Shown piece after piece: positions 16,939 to 25,516 of a stretch of DNA of 41,342 nucleotides (position 1 is its first letter; every line of letters begins with the position of its first letter). Position numbers and translations under genes: made by a program. The notes beneath the pieces were generated by a model that did not search any database, had not been told where the DNA came from, and was given only the letters and a program-made list of their open reading frames with translations. Source of the DNA: an uncultured Saprospiraceae bacterium (GTDB lineage Bacteria; Bacteroidota; Bacteroidia; Chitinophagales; Saprospiraceae); contig CALDUE010000002.1 of NCBI GenBank assembly GCA_937923485.1, positions 1 to 41,342 on the forward strand. Reading direction: 5' to 3'.

Positions 16939-19900
16939 ATGATGAAAAAAACCTTACTCAATTTGTTCGCCGTAGCGACAATGTTGACTTTCTCATTCTC
17001 TGTCTTTGGCCAGGGGGTGACTACAGCCAGCATCGAAGGCCGAATAGTAGATGACATTGGTGAAGCCTTAATTGGAGCTAATGTTTACGCTGTCCACACA
17101 CCTTCAGGAACGGCATATGGCACAAGTACCGATCTAGAAGGCTACTACCACATCCCTAACATGCGCGTAGGTGGCCCATACCTTGTCACGGTGAGTTACA
17201 CTGGATACGGTGTCCAAGAGTTCACAGGTGTTATCCTTCGTCTTGGAGAACGCCAGAATTTCGACGCAGTCATGCTCGACAACACTAGCGATTTGGTAAC
17301 TGTAGAAGTCACTGCACAGGCAGGTACTGCAGGTGAAAACGCTGGTACGAGTACGCAGATTAATAGTGAGGCTATAGAGAGTCTACCTACACTAAATCGT
17401 GATATCTCTGATTTCACACGACTTACTCCGCAGTCTACGGGAATCAATGGTGGAACTTCTTTCGCTGGCACAAACTCTCGTTTCAATGCCATCTATATTG
17501 ATGGTGCAGTAAACAATGATGTCTTCGGACTAGCAGGTTCTGGTACCAACGGTGGTCAGACAGGAGCCGCTCCTTTCTCCATTGATATCATCGATCAGTT
17601 TCAAGTAGTACTCTCACCTTATGATGTAAGTCTTGGTGGCTTTGCTGGTGGAGGCGTCAATGCGGTGACTAAGTCTGGAACGAATACATTCAGTGGTACC
17701 GCTTACTACTTCAATCAGAATGAGAACCTTGGAGGTAAGACTCCAGGTAGATTGGCAGAAAGACTCGGTCCCGATTTTGAGCGCACGAAAAACGATCCTT
17801 TCAAGCAGCAAACCTTCGGTGCAAGCTTGGGTGGACCGCTAATTGAAAACAAGCTATTTTTCTTTGCGAACGTTGAATTCCAACGCGATGAGACTCCTAA
17901 TCCGTTCGAATTTGATACATACATTGGAAATTCAACCGCGGCACAACTCGATGGTTTGCGTAACAACTTGATCGACAATTTCGGTTATGATCCAGGAACT
18001 TTCGGGTCGGTGAGTGATAACTTAGATGCGAGTCGATTCTTTGTAAAGTTGGATTGGAACCTTAACGAAAATCACCGCATGGTGATCCGTCACAACTACA
18101 ATAAGCTTGAAAGCTTTGGACGTAATGCTGGTAATGTAAGAACCATAAACTTCTCTAATAACGGGGTTTTCTTTCCAAGTACAACCAACAGTTCTGCTGT
18201 AGAACTGAACTCTACGTTTGGGAATTCTGCTTCAAACAATCTAATTGTAGGCTTCACAAAAGTCAACGACGACCGTGGTGGGCTTGGACCTGATTTTCCG
18301 CGCGTAGTAATCGATGATGGCGATGGAGCTATTGTCTTCGGAACAGACGAGTTCAGTACTGGTAACTTATTAGAGCAGACTACTTTTACTCTTACAGATA
18401 ACTTTAAACTGTACAGAGGAAAGCACACCTTCACACTTGGAACACACAACGAGTTTTACTCTATTCGAAATGTGTTCATTCGACAAGCATTCGGTAGCTA
18501 CGATTTCGATTCTCTCGATGATTTCTTGAGCGGCGCACCAGCGTCTCAATATGACCGCACGCTATCTCTTATTGACGAAAACCCGGCCGATCAGACCGAT
18601 GCCGCTGCGGACTTTAATGCTGCACAACTTGGTTTTTATATCCAAGATGAAATCAGTGTAGATGATCGTCTTACGGTTACTGCAGGTATGCGTGTGGACA
18701 TTCCAATCTTGACAGGCGATGTACCAGTACTACCTGGTTTTGATTCTAGTCTAGCTAAAATGGCGGCATTCTATCCAATCGCAAACGAAGTTGAAACTGG
18801 AACTCCACCATCAGGTCAATTACTCTTTTCTCCAAGAATCGGCTTTAACTACAACCTCAACGAAAGAGGAACTTCCCGTCTTCGTGGTGGTGTTGGCGTA
18901 TTTACGAGTAGAATTCCATTTGTATGGCCAGGTGCAATCTATTCAAACAACGGTACACTACTTACTTCAATTGACGAACGTGACATTGAAGGTGATATAA
19001 ATTTCATTGCAGATCCAAATGCACAATTTGGAGCTCCAGCAGGAACGACACTTGGCGGGCAGGTAGATTTGTTTACAGATAACTTTAAGTACCCTCAGGT
19101 CTTTAGAGGAAACCTTGGATACGACCTCACTCTTCCATCAGATTGGAAATTTACGTTCGAAGGTATCTACTCCAAAACGCTAAACAACATTGTTGTTACC
19201 AATATCAATAGTGATCCTACAGTAGACTTCTTGGCTGAGAATAATCCTAATGATTTCCGACCAGTATTTACTAGAAATCGTATCGCTCCAGAAGTAGGGG
19301 GCGATGTGTACTTGGTTTCAAATACAAGCAGAGGTTACACCTATTCTTTGACGGCAAGTGCTACAAAGACAATTTGCACTGGCTTAGTAGCTACGCTTGC
19401 ATACACATTTGGTGACGCTAACGCTATTAATGAAGGTACCAGTTCTCAAAACTCTTCACAGTGGAGAGGTCAACTAAATACTGCTGGGCGTAACAATCCA
19501 GTATTTGGTCGCTCAGACTTCGCGCTAGGACAACGTGTGGTTGGAACTTTGAACTACACCACCAACTGGGGAGGAAACGAAGCATTTGGGACAACGTTCT
19601 CGCTCTTCTTTGACGGCTTACGAGGATCAGCTTATAGCTATGTTGTTGGACCAGAGAGAAATTTCAGTGCTCAGAACTTTAGCAACGAAAGTGGTAGCGT
19701 AACAAGAAATCGTTCGCTCGTCTACGTCCCAGAAACTGCTGCTGATCTCAACTTGGTTGACATCACCAATGATGATGGAATGGTTACACTTAGTGCTCAA
19801 GAGCAGTGGGATAACCTAAACGCATTTATCGAAGATGACGGTTACCTCAGCGAAAATCGCGGTCAAATAGCTGACAAGAATGGATCATACTTGCCATTCC

Positions 19901-20214
19901 AAGGATTCTTTGATTTGGCGATTCGCCAAAACCTAGGCTTTCAAGTTGGAAATACATTCCAGCGTCTACAGGTATCTGTAGATATTTTCAATTTCGCTAA
20001 CCTTCTCAATAACAATTGGGGAACTCGATACGTCATTCCAGGAGGTGATTTCAATAACCGACCACTCTACAACTTTGTAGGTTTCAGCGATGCTGACCCT
20101 ACACTCCCTGAGTATACTTACACAGGCGGCCGAGTTTCTGGAAGGGAAGGTTTGGATATTTCTGCAGCAAGCAGATGGCAAGCACGTCTCGGTATTCGTT
20201 ACCTCTTCAACTAG
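16939..20214 (+). CDS. Oar-like TonB-dependent outer-membrane receptor
   Basis: 1091 residues. Signal peptide (MMKKTLLNLF...SFSVFGQ), a carboxypeptidase-regulatory-like domain (about 30-120: ASIEGRIVDDIGEALIGANV, LEGYYHIPNM), then a plug domain (LPTLNRDISDFTRLTPQSTG and FNAIYIDGAVNNDVFG) and a long beta-barrel ending in an aromatic-rich strand (RWQARLGIRYLFN). The layout matches Oar-type receptors of Bacteroidota and Myxococcus, not SusC. Oar-like proteins have been tied to outer-membrane transport or export; the ligand is unknown and no SusD partner is adjacent. Single transcription unit with a candidate promoter at 16900 and a terminator at 20263. Base composition and length are normal for the family. 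Confidence 0.93.
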   Translation: MMKKTLLNLFAVATMLTFSFSVFGQGVTTASIEGRIVDDIGEALIGANVYAVHTPSGTAYGTSTDLEGYYHIPNMRVGGPYLVTVSYTGYGVQEFTGVILRLGERQNFDAVMLDNTSDLVTVEVTAQAGTAGENAGTSTQINSEAIESLPTLNRDISDFTRLTPQSTGINGGTSFAGTNSRFNAIYIDGAVNNDVFGLAGSGTNGGQTGAAPFSIDIIDQFQVVLSPYDVSLGGFAGGGVNAVTKSGTNTFSGTAYYFNQNENLGGKTPGRLAERLGPDFERTKNDPFKQQTFGASLGGPLIENKLFFFANVEFQRDETPNPFEFDTYIGNSTAAQLDGLRNNLIDNFGYDPGTFGSVSDNLDASRFFVKLDWNLNENHRMVIRHNYNKLESFGRNAGNVRTINFSNNGVFFPSTTNSSAVELNSTFGNSASNNLIVGFTKVNDDRGGLGPDFPRVVIDDGDGAIVFGTDEFSTGNLLEQTTFTLTDNFKLYRGKHTFTLGTHNEFYSIRNVFIRQAFGSYDFDSLDDFLSGAPASQYDRTLSLIDENPADQTDAAADFNAAQLGFYIQDEISVDDRLTVTAGMRVDIPILTGDVPVLPGFDSSLAKMAAFYPIANEVETGTPPSGQLLFSPRIGFNYNLNERGTSRLRGGVGVFTSRIPFVWPGAIYSNNGTLLTSIDERDIEGDINFIADPNAQFGAPAGTTLGGQVDLFTDNFKYPQVFRGNLGYDLTLPSDWKFTFEGIYSKTLNNIVVTNINSDPTVDFLAENNPNDFRPVFTRNRIAPEVGGDVYLVSNTSRGYTYSLTASATKTICTGLVATLAYTFGDANAINEGTSSQNSSQWRGQLNTAGRNNPVFGRSDFALGQRVVGTLNYTTNWGGNEAFGTTFSLFFDGLRGSAYSYVVGPERNFSAQNFSNESGSVTRNRSLVYVPETAADLNLVDITNDDGMVTLSAQEQWDNLNAFIEDDGYLSENRGQIADKNGSYLPFQGFFDLAIRQNLGFQVGNTFQRLQVSVDIFNFANLLNNNWGTRYVIPGGDFNNRPLYNFVGFSDADPTLPEYTYTGGRVSGREGLDISAASRWQARLGIRYLFN

Positions 20215-20227
20215 TTTTAGCGAAAGC
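20215..20227 (+). repeat. TTTTAGCGAAAGC repeat copy abutting a stop codon
   Basis: Exact copy starting at the base after the receptor's TAG stop codon. Confidence 0.8.
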
Positions 20228-20262
20228 GAAAACTATATCTAGACCAATCGGTCTATTACCAG

Positions 20263-20297
20263 GCCCCAGAATGACTATTGTTATTCTGGGGCTTTTG
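20263..20297 (+). terminator. Rho-independent terminator of the receptor gene
   Basis: Perfect 10-bp stem GCCCCAGAAT / ATTCTGGGGC (20263-20272 with 20283-20292), 10-base loop, then TTTT. Lies 49 bp after the receptor stop and 28 bp before the next start. Confidence 0.88.
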
Positions 20298-20324
20298 CAT
20301 TATTCATTGCATATTGGCGACGTC

Positions 20325-21314
20325 ATGAAAAGGCCGCTCTCCTATCTCCTAATCACCATCGGCCTTTTGGCAGGGACGCTCGGCTGTAGCTCGGGTAAGA
20401 GGCTACCTTCGACTACAGATACGATCAGCAAAGACAAGGATGCTGAAGCGCGTAAGGAGAAAATCGTTTACTATAAACCCACGAATTTCCCAGCAGCAGA
20501 GTTATGGGCGCGACCAGCTGAAAATGAAATTCCGCTCATCAGCGCACACCGGGGCAAGCCTGAATTGGACGAATACGTCGAAAATAGCCTAGAGGCCATT
20601 GCTAAACTCATCGAGTCTGGTTCATTCATCCTCGAACTCGATATTGCTAAATCGAAAGACGGTGTGCTCTTCCTCTTTCATGATGATGAACTAGATCGGT
20701 TGACTAGAAATTCAGGACCTGCTAATGCGCGGACTTGGGCAGAGCTCGATACCATGAGACTCCTCGACGAAAGAGGCAGGTTGAGTAAATCTACCATCCC
20801 TTCATTGGATGAAGCGTTGACGCTCGCGAAAGGGAAAGCCATGTTTACGCTTGACCGTAAACAAGACGTCCCGTTAAAAGAAATTTCAGCTGCAGTCACC
20901 CAGCTCAATATGCAGACCGACGTCGCTTTGATACTCTATGACATTGATGATTTTATAGAGTGGGCCAATCAAGAAACAGTAGGTCCAATTAGCCATGAAG
21001 CACCAAACGTCTTGGTAGTCGAGCAACTCGCTCAGCGCTGTCGCGAGCTATATAAGCGCGTCGGCATATCACCATTTCGAGAAGAAGGCATGTATCCGAA
21101 TTCAGGATTCGTGGGTGTTGGACTTCCCAATGAAAAAATTCTAGCTGTCGCCAAAACGCTCGGCATAAAGACTACTGTAGGCACCTTTGGAGATCTAGAT
21201 CAACGCGCCGAAGTCACAAAAGGGCAGACTTACAGGGACCTCGTAGAGGCCGGCGTATCGATCATCGCAACGAACAAACCTCTACTTGCGCACAAGGCTC
21301 TTTACGGGAAGTGA
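20325..21314 (+). CDS. Glycerophosphodiester phosphodiesterase-family lipoprotein
   Basis: 329 residues from ATG 20325 (MKRPLSYLLITIGLLAG); the open frame extends further upstream but would cover the terminator. Lipobox LGCSSGK gives a lipidated cysteine near residue 23. The GDPD TIM-barrel motifs are present: SAHRGKPELDEYVENSLEAI (HRG and E-N), LELDIAKSKDG (E-L-D) and FHDDELDRLTR (HD). These hold the metal and the catalytic histidines, so it is probably active and hydrolyses glycerophosphodiesters to glycerol-3-phosphate and an alcohol at the envelope. The C-terminal half (GIKTTVGTFGDLDQRAEV) lacks the usual WTVN motif. No glpT-like transporter is adjacent. Confidence 0.85.
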   Translation: MKRPLSYLLITIGLLAGTLGCSSGKRLPSTTDTISKDKDAEARKEKIVYYKPTNFPAAELWARPAENEIPLISAHRGKPELDEYVENSLEAIAKLIESGSFILELDIAKSKDGVLFLFHDDELDRLTRNSGPANARTWAELDTMRLLDERGRLSKSTIPSLDEALTLAKGKAMFTLDRKQDVPLKEISAAVTQLNMQTDVALILYDIDDFIEWANQETVGPISHEAPNVLVVEQLAQRCRELYKRVGISPFREEGMYPNSGFVGVGLPNEKILAVAKTLGIKTTVGTFGDLDQRAEVTKGQTYRDLVEAGVSIIATNKPLLAHKALYGK

Positions 21315-21372
21315 TTCAATTTCCCCCTTGAACAATACTGGTCAGTAAGACCTTTTCTAAGCACAATCTTAA

Positions 21373-21939
21373 ATGATACAAAAGATGAAACCTCTTCGGA
21401 AAAAATCAGCTTACGAAGGCAACCCAGTAGGCCTCACCAAGAAAGCCTGTAGCGAAATTAGTGCAGACCTCGACCGACACTTGGCTAGCTATGTGGTCAT
21501 GTTCATGCAGTACCACAAATACCACTGGTTGGTGGAAGGACCACAATTTAGAGACTTGCACCTTTTTCTCCAGGAGCATTACGAGGAAGTGAACCTCGAT
21601 ATGGATGCGATTGCAGAACGAATGACCCTGCTTGGTCACAGCCCTAGCTCTAGACTAGACACTTACCAAAAGAAGAGTTACGTGGATCAAGAGTCTGAAG
21701 ACGTTATGCGTATTCGTGACAGTCTGAAGTTTGCTATGGCAAACGAGACGAAGATCTGTAAGGAGATGCGTAAAACCGTTAAACTCTGCCTCAAACACGA
21801 TGACTTTGGGACGAAGCAGATGATTGAAGGAATGCTCTTCAAAGCCGAAGATCGTGCGCATCACCTAGAGCATTTCTTGGGTGATGATAGTTTAGTTGTA
21901 GGATTAATTCACGAACCATCCTCGATTAAACAAAATTAA
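21373..21939 (+). CDS. dps: Dps-family ferritin-like DNA-protection protein
   Basis: 188 residues. The ferroxidase-site residues keep the exact Dps spacing: His51 (YHWLVEGPQF), His63 (DLHLF), Asp78 and Glu82 (DMDAIAER), as in Listeria Dps His31/His43/Asp58/Glu62. Dps forms a 12-mer that oxidises Fe2+ with peroxide, stores it as a mineral core and protects DNA. The N-terminal extension MIQKMKPLRKKSAYEG is lysine-rich, as in DNA-binding Dps members; translation could also begin at Met5. The gene stands 58 bp after the GDPD gene and 16 bp before the next lipoprotein gene, so it may head a short operon. Confidence 0.93.
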   Translation: MIQKMKPLRKKSAYEGNPVGLTKKACSEISADLDRHLASYVVMFMQYHKYHWLVEGPQFRDLHLFLQEHYEEVNLDMDAIAERMTLLGHSPSSRLDTYQKKSYVDQESEDVMRIRDSLKFAMANETKICKEMRKTVKLCLKHDDFGTKQMIEGMLFKAEDRAHHLEHFLGDDSLVVGLIHEPSSIKQN

Positions 21940-21955
21940 TATATAAATTAGAGGC

Positions 21956-23017
21956 ATGTGTAACCGCAAGTCCTTCTACTCTATAGCGCCTATGACGGTC
22001 TCAATCGTCATAGGCGTTTTCTGCTTATTAGCGACGTCTTGCGCTAGGACGAGGACGGGTATGTCAGGTGCACAAGTCGTCAATCAAATAACCAGCAACG
22101 AGTGTGCTGGAAGTCGACTTGCTGAGACTAACATGCTGATTACGCTCTGGTCTCCCGACAACACAAGCTTCATACACTTTCCCGAAGGCAGTAATGCAGG
22201 ACTAGATGTTGAGACACCCGTTCAAATAGGTGGGCTAACGACGTCATTCGTCGTTCCAGTAATGCTTACCCAGCTTTATTCAATGGGTTTATCACTTGAC
22301 AGTACAGCTATCCCTGTGTATGCGAAGGATGGTTCCCTGCGGAGGAACATCACCTTCGGGCAACTTCTTATGCACCATAGTGATCTGCCTATCTATACCC
22401 CTGGTGGTCAAGGAAGCGCCTTAAAACATTTGCTGGTTATAGATGATCTGCTCGCTAAACAGCCTGAAAAGGAACTCAAAGGAAAGTATCACTATACGCA
22501 TTGGAATTACACCTTAGCTGCGGAAGCCATTAGGGCTAGGCAGAGAGGACTCCCACAACTTCGTCCTCCCCTAGCCTACTCAGATAGGATTCCAGACAGC
22601 ACGAGAGCTGCACTGGCTACTACACAAGCTCAACTTCAGGCTCCAAAAGAAAATCAACATCCAGAATTATTCGCGCTAAGCACAGCTGCTATCGCAACTA
22701 CAAATGACCTTATCGCGCTGCTGGATAGCATGTCTACTGCTGATCTTGATGCACTTCCGGAACTGGAATCCTTGAAAAGCACGCCGAACACGAAGGTCGT
22801 TCCGGGTTGGTTTAAGCTATATCTGAAAAATGGGCAACACGTCTACCTTAACGGTGGGCGAACCCGACGACACAGTGCTTCAGTGGTCTATTATCCGTAT
22901 ACACAAACAGGCGTAATCGCCATTGCTACCGACAGCAAATCGCTCGATTGCTTGGTTTTAGACATCTTGCGCAACTATAATAAGAATTGGAAACGCAATC
23001 CTACCACCAATGAGTAA
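21956..23017 (+). CDS. Beta-lactamase/serine-hydrolase-fold lipoprotein without catalytic residues
   Basis: 353 residues with a signal peptide and lipobox (LLATSCAR, Cys29). The fold of class C beta-lactamase-like serine hydrolases is traceable: IGGLTTSFVV (91-100) aligns with the usual IGSVTKSFTA, and YTHWNY (180-185) with YSNTNY, followed by a degenerate C-terminal LNGGRTRRHSASVVYYP in place of the H/KTG strand. The nucleophile Ser is Gly93 and the general-base Lys is Thr96, and the YxN Asn is His, so it should not be an active hydrolase. It may act as a binding protein. It shares an 8-bp stop/start overlap with the SUI1 gene. Confidence 0.72.
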   Translation: MCNRKSFYSIAPMTVSIVIGVFCLLATSCARTRTGMSGAQVVNQITSNECAGSRLAETNMLITLWSPDNTSFIHFPEGSNAGLDVETPVQIGGLTTSFVVPVMLTQLYSMGLSLDSTAIPVYAKDGSLRRNITFGQLLMHHSDLPIYTPGGQGSALKHLLVIDDLLAKQPEKELKGKYHYTHWNYTLAAEAIRARQRGLPQLRPPLAYSDRIPDSTRAALATTQAQLQAPKENQHPELFALSTAAIATTNDLIALLDSMSTADLDALPELESLKSTPNTKVVPGWFKLYLKNGQHVYLNGGRTRRHSASVVYYPYTQTGVIAIATDSKSLDCLVLDILRNYNKNWKRNPTTNE

Positions 23018-23357
23018 AAGTCGCCGCAAAAGAGATGGTGTTGTCTACAGCACCAATGATGCATATGAGTATCGTTTTGGTAAGCCTCAAGAAGACGAAT
23101 TGCTCCCTCCTCCTCAGCAGAAACTGCGGGTAACCCTAGATAAGAAAGGGAGGAAAGGGAAAGGCGTTACGCTCGTCACAGGATTTGTCGGTCCAGATGG
23201 AGATTTGTCCACGCTAGGCAAAAAGCTCAAAGCTGCCTGTGGTGTTGGAGGTAGCGCCAAGGATGGTGAAATTCTCGTCCAAGGCGATCAACGCACGAAG
23301 GTGATTGATTGGTTGCTCAAGCATGGGTATTCTCAGACGAAACAGTCTGGGGGGTAG
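23010..23357 (+). CDS. yciH: SUI1-domain translation factor (YciH)
   Basis: 115 residues. The C-terminal 75 are a SUI1/eIF1-like domain: LRVTLDKKGRKGKGVTLVTGF, LSTLGKKLKAACGVGGSAKDG and EILVQGDQRTKVIDWLLKHGY, all diagnostic. E. coli YciH acts on the ribosome to monitor initiation and repress translation under stress. The N-terminal 40 residues are basic and flexible. Its ATG lies inside the preceding lipoprotein gene (ATGAGTAA overlap), suggesting translational coupling between two unrelated functions. Confidence 0.93.
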   Translation: MSKSRRKRDGVVYSTNDAYEYRFGKPQEDELLPPPQQKLRVTLDKKGRKGKGVTLVTGFVGPDGDLSTLGKKLKAACGVGGSAKDGEILVQGDQRTKVIDWLLKHGYSQTKQSGG

Positions 23358-23362
23358 TGACC

Positions 23363-23536
23363 CGTCATTACGACTAAGGCATGAGGAACGAATGCCGCAC
23401 GGAGAAATCTGTTACGCGCAAGCGGCCGTGAGTCTAAACAAGCAGACGGTTTGAGGGGGAGATTTCTCCGCTACGCACGTACCATTTTGAATCGCTACCG
23501 CTGTACAATTCAGGCAGTACGCCGGCCGAAATGACG
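23363..23536. repeat. Palindromic intergenic element bounded by CGTCATT / AATGACG
   Basis: Fills the gap between the convergent yciH and prmC genes. Ends are CGTCATT (23363-23369) and AATGACG (23530-23536); inside is a perfect 11-bp inverted repeat CGGAGAAATCT / AGATTTCTCCG (23400-23410, 23460-23470) followed by related GTTACGCGC and CTACGCAC. The layout, including GAGGAACGAA near the left end, resembles the widespread GTCATTGCGAGGAACGAAGC-type palindromic repeats of many bacteria. One copy in this window. It may also end both transcripts. Confidence 0.7.
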
Positions 23537-23537
23537 C

Positions 23538-24380
23538 TTAGCGCCGTCCCCGTACATGCCGCTCCTTCCCCTGCATGTCCATGAAGATTTCGACCTCAGA
23601 AAAGCCCTCTCCACGAAGTAAATGGGCGACGTCTTTTGCATAGACATCATTGCACTCGACATATAGCCAACCGCCTTTACATAGATGCTGTTTTGCGGAA
23701 ACGCACAATGCCTTGTAAAACAATAACGGATCGGTATTCTCAACTTTCAAGGCAATGTGGGGCTCCCAATCTGCAACGCTTTTTTGGACGCGATCCCAAT
23801 CACCATCTGGTATGTAGGGAGGGTTGCTGACCAATAGGTCAAACTGTTCGCCTTTAGGCAAAACCTCACCTGAAAGAACATCTGCTTGACGCACTGTAAG
23901 CAAGTCACCAAGATCGTGCTTGCGAATGTTGGCTTCTGTAAAAGCAATCGCATGCGGAGAAATATCAACCGCGACACCTGTCCATGTGAGTCGCTGAAGT
24001 CCTAAAGCAGCTGCGATACATCCTGAACCTGTGCAGAGGTCTGCGTAGCGAAGTTTAGAATGCTTCGGAAAAGCTTCAAGGATCCAACGCACCAATTCTT
24101 CGGTTTCTGGACGTGGAATCAAGACGCCTTCACCGACTTCTAGTTCATAACCATAGAAATGGCTGATGCCCGTGACATAAGCCAAGGGTTCGCCAAGGAT
24201 CAAACGCTCAAGCTGTTCGTTGATGGTCACCAAATTGGCTTTAGGAATCTGTTCATCTCCTTTTCGTGAAGCCAGCCCAAATTCATCATCAAACCAATCT
24301 AAGACAACTCTTCCCGGTTGTTCGATACCTGCCTTTTTTAATTCCGCTTCGCAAGCAGATCGAACTTCAGCCCACTTCAT
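23538..24380 (-). CDS. prmC: Release-factor glutamine N5-methyltransferase PrmC
   Basis: 280 residues, usual length for PrmC/HemK. The SAM-binding motif ADLCTGSGCIAAALG and the catalytic NPPYIP motif (near residue 186) are intact, and LIPRPETEELVRWIL is the family-specific linker. It methylates the GGQ glutamine of release factors RF1 and RF2. It is the last gene of the polyamine operon, its ATG overlapping the nspC stop by 4 bp (ATGA). VLPKGEQ is encoded by an imperfect 15-bp sister repeat (23850-23864). Confidence 0.95.
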   Translation of the reverse strand: MKWAEVRSACEAELKKAGIEQPGRVVLDWFDDEFGLASRKGDEQIPKANLVTINEQLERLILGEPLAYVTGISHFYGYELEVGEGVLIPRPETEELVRWILEAFPKHSKLRYADLCTGSGCIAAALGLQRLTWTGVAVDISPHAIAFTEANIRKHDLGDLLTVRQADVLSGEVLPKGEQFDLLVSNPPYIPDGDWDRVQKSVADWEPHIALKVENTDPLLFYKALCVSAKQHLCKGGWLYVECNDVYAKDVAHLLRGEGFSEVEIFMDMQGKERHVRGRR

Positions 24381-25516
24381 CCTAGTCTGCTTTCGTAATC
24401 TGCAAAAGAAAAACGTCGTATAATCTCAATCGATCCGTCTCGCCTTTTGATGGCTAAGTCTGGATGCTGAACACCATTAAAAGTCGTTGTTTTAACTGCC
24501 GTATAATGAAGCATGTCTTCAAAGATTATCTGCTGTCCAACTTCTAACGGAGTTTCAAATTTATATGCCCCAACATTGTCCCCAGCGAGACAACTTACAC
24601 CACCTAAGTGATATACTGCCGCTCCTGCTGTTTCTGGACCAACTGTCGATGCCCCACGTACAGTTGGTTGATAAGGCATCTCAAGTGTATCAGGCATGTG
24701 ACATGTAAAGCTAACGTCTAGCATGGCTGTTGTTCGACCATGACTTTTTACAAGGTCAAGTACATGAGCTACAAGGACCCCAGTTTGCCATGCATGAGCG
24801 CTTCCTGGTTCAAGTATGACCTCAATATGGGGGTAGCGCTTGCGAAAACCTTGTAAAGCTTGTACGAGAACGTCCGTCTCGTAACCTTCCTTGGTCATTA
24901 GATGGCCACCACCAAGGTTAAGCCATTTCAATTGATGAAGCCAATGGCTCAGATCATTTTCAATCTTTTTGAGCAGCGTAGCCGTTGATTTCGCTGGACT
25001 TTCGCAGAGACTATGTACGTGAACACCATGTATTCCTGTCGGGAGTACATGAGGCAATTCATCTATTGGAACACCTAATCTTCCTGTTGGAGAAGCTGGA
25101 TTGTAAAGCGCCGTTTTGACATCGCTATACATTGGATTGACGCGTAGCCCCACACTAAGCTTCGTGGATTGCCAATGATCACGATAGCGTTCTAGTTCGC
25201 TAAGGCTATTAAACGTGAGGTGATGAGCGAATTTCGAAATCTCATCAAATTCATCTGGCACATAAGCTGGCACATATACATGGGGCTTAACTCCCAAATG
25301 CTCAAACACCAGCTTTGCCTCGTTTAAGGATGAAGCGGTGGCTCCAGCGAGATACTCTCCTACAAGATCAAAGGTTGGCCAAAAACTATAGGCTTTGAGC
25401 GCTAGAATAATATCGACGTCCGCCTGCTTTGCTACTTCGGAAATGTGCTGGAGGTTTTGCCGAAAGGCAGCCTCGTCTAACACAAAAGCAGCGCGAGTTA
25501 AGCTTGAATAATTCAT
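24377..25516 (-). CDS. nspC: Carboxynorspermidine/carboxyspermidine decarboxylase
   Basis: 379 residues, fold-type III PLP decarboxylase related to ornithine/diaminopimelate decarboxylases. The PLP lysine is Lys41 in ILALKAYSFW; GVHVHSLCES, LNLGGGHLMTKEGY and EPGSAHAWQTG are barrel motifs, and GGVSCLAGD supplies the Cys-x-x-x-D of the dimer active site. It decarboxylates carboxyspermidine to spermidine (or carboxynorspermidine to norspermidine). The start overlaps the synthase gene upstream by 4 bp and the stop overlaps prmC. AAFRQNLQ near the N-terminus is encoded by an exact copy of the 15-bp sister repeat (25454-25468). Confidence 0.95.
   Translation of the reverse strand: MNYSSLTRAAFVLDEAAFRQNLQHISEVAKQADVDIILALKAYSFWPTFDLVGEYLAGATASSLNEAKLVFEHLGVKPHVYVPAYVPDEFDEISKFAHHLTFNSLSELERYRDHWQSTKLSVGLRVNPMYSDVKTALYNPASPTGRLGVPIDELPHVLPTGIHGVHVHSLCESPAKSTATLLKKIENDLSHWLHQLKWLNLGGGHLMTKEGYETDVLVQALQGFRKRYPHIEVILEPGSAHAWQTGVLVAHVLDLVKSHGRTTAMLDVSFTCHMPDTLEMPYQPTVRGASTVGPETAGAAVYHLGGVSCLAGDNVGAYKFETPLEVGQQIIFEDMLHYTAVKTTTFNGVQHPDLAIKRRDGSIEIIRRFSFADYESRLG
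25454..25468 (-). repeat. GCCTTTCGGCAAAAC sister repeat in nspC
   Basis: Exact 15-bp copy, in gene sense on the minus strand, encoding AFRQN. Confidence 0.65.
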
